Source: CAYLLN01 sp040901775
GTDB lineage: Bacteria > Planctomycetota > Planctomycetia > Pirellulales > Pirellulaceae
Assembly (NCBI GenBank): GCA_040901775.1
Contig: JBBDYF010000301.1
Coordinates: 1 to 11,105, forward strand
Reading direction: 5' to 3'
DNA length: 11,105 nucleotides
This document shows positions 7,285 through 11,105 of the stretch, one piece after another. The notes below the pieces were generated by a model that saw nothing but the letters and a program-made list of their open reading frames with translations, had not been told where the DNA came from and did no database searches. Within the stretch, counting starts at the first letter, position 1. Each line of letters starts with the position of its first letter. Position numbers and translations under genes: made by a program.

Positions 7285-8655
7285 ATGAGGCCATTGCCAC
7301 GCCTCGCGGTCGGAACCGTTCAACCCCACGCGCAGCTTGAGCCGATCATGTGGGGACTATTGGCGGGTTTGCACGGCTCCGGGGCGGAAATCGCTCATTT
7401 CCGCTCGGTTTCGTACCCCGCCCCGCACGACCCGGCTCGTTGTCTAACGGGCTCGGGAAGCCGGCACTTAGACAGTTGGGCCATGAGCCGGTCGGCTTGC
7501 CTGCGAACCATGCTGCGGGCGAGCGATCATGGCGAATTGGCGATTGCCGAGGGGATGTTCGACGTCGCCAGGCCCCACCAAGATGTGGTAACAAAAGATC
7601 CCTGCACGGATGGGTTTTGTAGTAGTTTCGACTGCGTGTGCGATTGGCTGGAATTGCCCCGCGTGGCCGTGGTCGATCTGGGCCACCTCGATCCCTGCAA
7701 TTTGCCGCGAATGCCCGAGCGGCTGGATGCGCTGTTGCTCGACAATGCGGTCGATGGTGCGCACGCCGCCTATTGGCGGACCAATTTCGAGGCACTCTGG
7801 AAAGTGCCGGTTTTGGGGTGGCTCGACCGGGCCGAGTCGCTACGGTCGCTCTGCCGCTCGCTTCCGGCTGGGCGCGATCCATCGCCGGCATTGTGCGCCG
7901 CCCTGGGCCACCGGTTGCTGGCCCATTTGGATCTGGAAAGACTGTTGCACCTGGCCGATCGGGCCAGTTTTCCGCCGCTACCGGCCGACGATCTGCACTT
8001 TGAGCTGCACGGCGGGCCGCTCCGCATCGCCGTTGCCTACGACGAAGACTATTGCGGCTACTTTCCCGACACGCTCGACCTGCTGGAAGACGCGGGGGCC
8101 GAGCTTTCCGATTTCTCGCCGCTGCGCAGTGGGTCCATTCCCAGCGGGACCGACATCGTCTATCTCGGCTGCGGCCATCCCGAGCGCCAGCCCGAGGTAT
8201 TGGCCGGCAATCATTGCCTCCGGCAGTCGCTCCGCTCGTTTGCCGCCGCGGGCGGGCGCATCTATGCCGAAGGGAGCGGCTTGGCCTATCTCTGCCGCGA
8301 GATCGAACTGGAAGATGGCCGCCGAGTGCCGATGAGTGGCCTGCTGCCGGCCATAGCCCGCCGCGAAATGCCGGGCGCTTTGCCCACGCCCGCCGAAATC
8401 TGCTTTCGCACCGGTTGCTGGATGGTCGAGGGGGGAACCGTCGTTCGCGGCTATCGCCATCCCGCCTGGCGGATTGAACCTTGCGGCGAGCTGGTGCCTT
8501 ACGCCCAAAACGCCGGGCAGGGGCTCGATGTGATCGGCCGCGGCAACGTGATCGGCAGCCGGATCATGGTGAATCTGGCCGCCAACGAGCATCTGCTGCA
8601 GCGATTCATTCAGCCGCGAGTAAGCGTGGCCGCCGGCAGCCGCCGCCAGCGGTAA
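7285..8655 (+). CDS. CobB/CbiA (cobyrinate a,c-diamide synthase)-like pseudoenzyme
   Basis: At 456 residues it has the full length and domain order of CobB/CbiA, which use ATP and glutamine to amidate cobyrinate during cobalamin synthesis. N-terminal synthetase-like part: RLAVGTVQPHAQ (6-17) where GTxSGxGKT is expected; LDSW (62-65); AEGMFD (88-93) where EGVMGLFDG is expected; VAVVD (127-131); VPVLGWL (174-180); GHRLLAHLDLERLLHLA (208-224). C-terminal GATase_3-like part: LRIAVAYDEDYCGYFPDTLDLLEDAGAE..FSPL (246-280), VYLGCGHPE (292-300), YAEGSGLAYL (327-336). The amidotransferase cysteine (AECGG in the family) is Gly330, the Walker A lysine is absent, GHEFH is replaced by GYRHP (389-393), and the terminal YxHLH region reads RIMVN (426-430). 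The frame is intact. Residues 107-119 hold four cysteines. A TGA lies three codons before ATG 7285, fixing the start region. It should not make cobyrinate diamide; role unknown. No other cobalamin genes are in the window. Confidence 0.8.
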   Translation: MRPLPRLAVGTVQPHAQLEPIMWGLLAGLHGSGAEIAHFRSVSYPAPHDPARCLTGSGSRHLDSWAMSRSACLRTMLRASDHGELAIAEGMFDVARPHQDVVTKDPCTDGFCSSFDCVCDWLELPRVAVVDLGHLDPCNLPRMPERLDALLLDNAVDGAHAAYWRTNFEALWKVPVLGWLDRAESLRSLCRSLPAGRDPSPALCAALGHRLLAHLDLERLLHLADRASFPPLPADDLHFELHGGPLRIAVAYDEDYCGYFPDTLDLLEDAGAELSDFSPLRSGSIPSGTDIVYLGCGHPERQPEVLAGNHCLRQSLRSFAAAGGRIYAEGSGLAYLCREIELEDGRRVPMSGLLPAIARREMPGALPTPAEICFRTGCWMVEGGTVVRGYRHPAWRIEPCGELVPYAQNAGQGLDVIGRGNVIGSRIMVNLAANEHLLQRFIQPRVSVAAGSRRQR

Positions 8656-8710
8656 GGCTCGCCACTCGGCCTGGTCTGGGCACACTCGGTCCTGGCAACC
8701 TGCGGGGCCT

Positions 8711-8739
8711 TTGACACCCGCTTGGTTCCGCCAGATACT
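8711..8739 (+). promoter_or_regulatory. Probable sigma70 promoter for mgtE
   Basis: A perfect -35 box TTGACA (8711-8716) is followed, after 17 bases, by GATACT (8734-8739, four of six consensus bases). TACTAT at 8736-8741 is an alternative with 19-base spacing. It lies about 95 bases before the mgtE start, in the 180-base gap after the CobB/CbiA-like gene, suggesting that mgtE has its own transcript. Confidence 0.45.
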
Positions 8740-8790
8740 ATCGCTTTGCGCGATTTCCTAAAAGCTCCTAACAAGACTCCGTTTTCCCCG

Positions 8791-8805
8791 CTGCTAGGGT
8801 AGCAG
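8791..8805 (+). other. Perfect hairpin in the mgtE leader
   Basis: ctgcta (8791-8796) and tagcag (8800-8805) form a six-pair perfect stem with a three-base loop, 30 bases before the start codon of mgtE. No T run follows, so it is not an intrinsic terminator. It could affect translation or mRNA stability. The leader does not resemble the known magnesium (M-box) riboswitch. Confidence 0.35.
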
Positions 8806-8835
8806 GCAGGAAGTTGAGTTAGGGATGCCAAGCTT

Positions 8836-10215
8836 GTGCCGGCTATGGTCAACACGCTGTTCTTGCCCGAGCTGCGCGAGATGCTCGCCGAGAACAACTC
8901 GCTCGAGCTGCACGAATTCTGCACGGCCCTGCACCCGGTGCGCACCGCCGAATTCATGGAAGGGCTCGAACCGGCCGATGCCTGGGCCGTCTTGCGGCAC
9001 GCCGATTTGAAGCTGCGGGAAGAAATCTTCGGCTATTTCGCGCACGAAAAGCAGATCGCCGTCATCGAGTCGCAAGACCGATCCGAGGTGGCCGAACTGC
9101 TGGCCGATCTGCCGGCGGACGACCGGGTCGATCTGCTGCACGACGTGCAGCCCGACGTGGTCGAAGAGATTTTGCCGCTCTTGCCGGCCGACGAACGGCG
9201 CGAATTTCTCCGCCTCCGCGAATACTCGGAAAACGCCGCCGGCGCGATGATGACGACCGAAGTCGCCATGATCGAGGAGGGGCTGACCGTCCGCCGCGCC
9301 ATCGACGAGCTCAGCCGCGAAGCCGAGCATCTCGAAACCATCCATTATATCTACGTGGTCGATCCCGATCAGCACCTGCGGGGCGTCATCACGGCGCGGC
9401 AACTGCTCACCGGCTTGGGCAAGCCGGAAACGCTGGTCGCCGACCTGATGGAGACCGACCTGATCGTCGTCAGTGCCACGGACGACCGCGACGACGTGAC
9501 CCGCCAGGTGGCCAAGTACGATCTGCACGCGATTCCCGTCGTCGATAGCCAGCGGCGGCTGGTTGGCATCATCACGCACGACGACGTGATCGACGCCTTC
9601 CGCCAAGAGGCGGCCGAAGACGCCCACCACAGCGCGGCGGTCGCCCCGCTCGAAAGTGGCTACCTGCAAACCGGCCTGATCGAGCTGTGGTGGAAGCGGG
9701 GCGTATGGCTTTCGGTGTTGTTCGTCACCGCCATGTTCACCGCCACCGCCCTGCGCCACTACGAGGGGCATCTCGAAAAGTGGACCTGGCTGATCATCTT
9801 CATCCCGCTCATCATGTCGAGCGGCGGCAACAGCGGCAACCAATCGGCCACGCTCATCATCACCGCCATGACGACCGGCAACGTCGCCCTGCGCGATTGG
9901 CGCAAAATCCTGTGGCGCGAACTGCTCGTCGGCCTGATGCTGGGGGGCATGCTGGCCCTGGCCGGCTGGTTCGTCGCCTGGTTCCAGACGCGGGGCGAAA
10001 CCGAGGCCCACGCGCACCGCTGGTGGCCCCTCGTCGTGCCGCTCACCCTGGTGTTGGTCGTCACCTGCGGGGCGGTCACTGGCTCGCTCTTGCCGCTATT
10101 CTTCAAACGGCTGGGGCTCGATCCTTCGCTCATGAGCAACCCCTTCGTCGCCGCCATCAGCGACATCCTGGCGATCGTCATCTACATGACCGTGGCGGTC
10201 GCGCTGCTGGCGTAG
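8836..10215 (+). CDS. mgtE: Magnesium channel/transporter MgtE
   Basis: MgtE is a homodimeric, Mg2+-gated Mg2+ channel of the inner membrane. The 459-residue product has every expected part: an N-terminal superhelical domain (about 5-130, with repeats such as ELLADLPADDRVDLL), two CBS domains (about 136-195 and 200-258; AIPVVDSQRRLVGIITHDDVI at 232-252), a connecting plug helix (~260-285), and five membrane segments (about 287-307, 317-347, 362-384, 397-425, 434-458). The pore signature PLIMSSGGNSGNQSAT is at 324-339, and SDILAIVIYM (442-451) in the last helix contains D443, matching the conserved pore aspartate of the family. Start: GTG 8836 has an aggga sequence ten bases before it; ATG 8845, three codons later, is equally acceptable. 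An in-frame TGA at 8815 rules out a longer form. The gene is convergent with the helicase gene. Confidence 0.96.
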   Translation: MPAMVNTLFLPELREMLAENNSLELHEFCTALHPVRTAEFMEGLEPADAWAVLRHADLKLREEIFGYFAHEKQIAVIESQDRSEVAELLADLPADDRVDLLHDVQPDVVEEILPLLPADERREFLRLREYSENAAGAMMTTEVAMIEEGLTVRRAIDELSREAEHLETIHYIYVVDPDQHLRGVITARQLLTGLGKPETLVADLMETDLIVVSATDDRDDVTRQVAKYDLHAIPVVDSQRRLVGIITHDDVIDAFRQEAAEDAHHSAAVAPLESGYLQTGLIELWWKRGVWLSVLFVTAMFTATALRHYEGHLEKWTWLIIFIPLIMSSGGNSGNQSATLIITAMTTGNVALRDWRKILWRELLVGLMLGGMLALAGWFVAWFQTRGETEAHAHRWWPLVVPLTLVLVVTCGAVTGSLLPLFFKRLGLDPSLMSNPFVAAISDILAIVIYMTVAVALLA

Positions 10216-10324
10216 TTTTGGCTGGAAGCTAGTGCCAGTGGTTGATGATTGTTTCAAGCGGACGACACGCGCGGACATTAGCCGGTGTATCTTGTCCCCC
10301 TTCTTCGGGCACGTCGAATTCCTC

Positions 10325-10360
10325 AAAAAAAAGCGGTCGGATAGCTACTTCGCCACCCGC
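10325..10360 (-). terminator. Intrinsic terminator of the helicase gene
   Basis: On the minus strand, GCGGGTGG (10360-10353) can pair with CCGACCGC (10340-10333), an eight-position stem with one G-A mismatch and one G-T pair. The 12-base loop contains the TAG stop codon, and eight T residues (10332-10325) follow directly. This is the classic form of a rho-independent terminator, overlapping the end of the coding region. The 109-base stretch between it and mgtE (10216-10324) shows no gene. Confidence 0.55.
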
Positions 10361-11105
10361 CCCGGCCGTTTCGCTCCCGGCGCTTTTTCGGCCTGGCCCA
10401 TGATCTCGTACAGGAATCGGCTGGGGATCGAGTCGCGCGGCTTGCCCCATTTCATTCGCGTCAGCGACAGCGACAGCGTCAGCCGTTCTTGCGCCCGCGT
10501 GATGCCGACGTAGCAGAGCCTCCGTTCTTCGTCCACGTCGTCGCCGTCCGATTTCAGGCTGCGGTGGTGCGGCAAGATGCCCTCCTCCAGGCCCACCATA
10601 TAGACGTGCGGAAACTCCAGCCCCTTGGCCGAATGCAGCGTCATCAGCGCCACGGCGTTGCGGGCCAGTTGCTTTTCCTTGTCGCTCCCCATCTCTTGCT
10701 GGCCCAGGGCGACCTCGTCGATAAAGTCGCCCAGCGCCGGCTGCTGGGCATCGCGCTCGTAAGCCCCCAGGGCGTTCACCACTTCCTCGACCGTTTGCCA
10801 GCGAGCCTGTTGCTCCTCGGGCTCGTTGTAGATCCGCTTGATTTCGGCCTCGTAGCCGATGTCGGCAATCAGCCGGCGGACGAGATCGACCAACGTGTAG
10901 CCCGCGATTCCGTCGGGGGAATCTCCGTCACGAAGTGACGGGCTACGTACTGCCTCCTCGTGATAGCGACGGATCAGTTCGACGAACCGCAGCACGGCGG
11001 CCTGGGCGTTGGCGGGAAGAACGAGCGCGGGGAAGTCTCCGGGAGGGCGAGCCGTTTCCGCCGTTTCCGTGACCAATGGTCGCGGCTTTGTTTCCGCGAT
11101 CAAGG
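10345..11105 (-). CDS. UvrD/PcrA/Rep-type DNA helicase, C-terminal part
   Basis: The frame stays open to the window edge, so only the last ~253 residues of a superfamily 1 3'-5' DNA helicase (repair or replication-restart type) are visible. Counting from the TTG at 11103: LMTLHSAKGLEFPHVYMVGLEEG (153-174) is the motif V region; RRLCYVGITRAQERLTLS (194-211) is motif VI, with the arginine that contacts ATP. The YTLVDLVRRLIADIGYEAEI stretch (69-88) belongs to domain 2B. The protein ends 25 residues after SRFLYEI and lacks the longer RNA-polymerase-binding tail of PcrA/UvrD. Residues about 53-68 (SPSLRDGDSPDGIAGY) come from a palindromic DNA element inside the gene. The helicase motifs Ia-IV lie outside the window, so UvrD, PcrA and Rep cannot be told apart with confidence. 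Confidence 0.9.
   Translation of the reverse strand, partial: LIAETKPRPLVTETAETARPPGDFPALVLPANAQAAVLRFVELIRRYHEEAVRSPSLRDGDSPDGIAGYTLVDLVRRLIADIGYEAEIKRIYNEPEEQQARWQTVEEVVNALGAYERDAQQPALGDFIDEVALGQQEMGSDKEKQLARNAVALMTLHSAKGLEFPHVYMVGLEEGILPHHRSLKSDGDDVDEERRLCYVGITRAQERLTLSLSLTRMKWGKPRDSIPSRFLYEIMGQAEKAPGAKRPGRVAK
10897..10946. repeat. Three-armed palindromic element inside the helicase gene
   Basis: A 50-base unit is bounded by gtagcccg (10897-10904) and its exact inverse cgggctac (10939-10946). Inside are two more perfect inverted repeats: gattcc/ggaatc (10906-10911 and 10918-10923, six-base loop) and ccgtcac/gtgacgg (10925-10931 and 10935-10941, loop gaa). Single-stranded DNA or RNA could fold into a cloverleaf-like form. 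The frame is kept across it. The shape resembles dispersed REP-like or small MITE-like elements; only one copy is in this window, so being a genome-wide repeat is an inference. Confidence 0.6.

Noticed and set aside
8794..10017. 407-codon open frame on the minus strand opposite mgtE
   Set aside because: Antisense to a complete MgtE; its protein is rich in Gln, His, Asp and Gly, as expected from reading the reverse of GC-rich coding sequence.
10232..10513. Possible small plus-strand gene between mgtE and the helicase
   Set aside because: Most of it lies antisense to the helicase C-terminus and it runs through the terminator; no protein-like features.
11051..11068. Exact 9-base tandem repeat (gccgtttcc twice) and nearby gacca/tggtc palindrome in the helicase gene
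   Set aside because: Short, coding (gives a TETAETA stretch on the minus strand) and close to the window edge; cannot be separated from chance.

Overview
The window looks like chromosomal DNA from a GC-rich bacterium. A planctomycete of the Pirellulales type is the best guess: it carries a PhoD-like metallophosphatase, start codons with little or no Shine-Dalgarno, and ordinary bacterial housekeeping genes. This assignment is an inference from style and gene content, because no rRNA or other marker is present.

Left part (1-3059, + strand): the 3' end of a PhoD-family phosphatase gene that runs in from outside the window, then smpB (tmRNA-binding protein for ribosome rescue), then a creatininase/MftE-type metal amidohydrolase. 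Gaps are short (82 and 46 bases), so the last two may be cotranscribed.

Middle (3060-5680, + strand): a two-gene type II restriction-modification system. An N6-adenine DNA methyltransferase overlaps a BsuBI/PstI-family endonuclease by an ATGA. Its base composition is visibly lower in GC than its neighbours, and it sits between the amidohydrolase gene and rlmI, so it is most simply read as an acquired cassette. The family suggests CTGCAG as target.

Right part (5681-10215, + strand): an RlmI-type 23S rRNA m5C methyltransferase; a 347-base non-coding leader with two short tandem repeats; a full-length CobB/CbiA (cobyrinate a,c-diamide synthase) homologue in which the P-loop, the amidotransferase cysteine and the usual histidine motifs are all replaced, i.e. 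an apparent pseudoenzyme; then an MgtE magnesium channel gene behind a plausible sigma70 promoter.

Far right (10325-11105, - strand): the 3' end of a UvrD/PcrA/Rep helicase gene, convergent with mgtE, closed by a good intrinsic terminator. A 50-base three-armed palindromic element sits in frame inside its coding region.

The most noteworthy items are the CobB/CbiA-like pseudoenzyme, the palindromic element inside the helicase gene, and the restriction-modification insertion.
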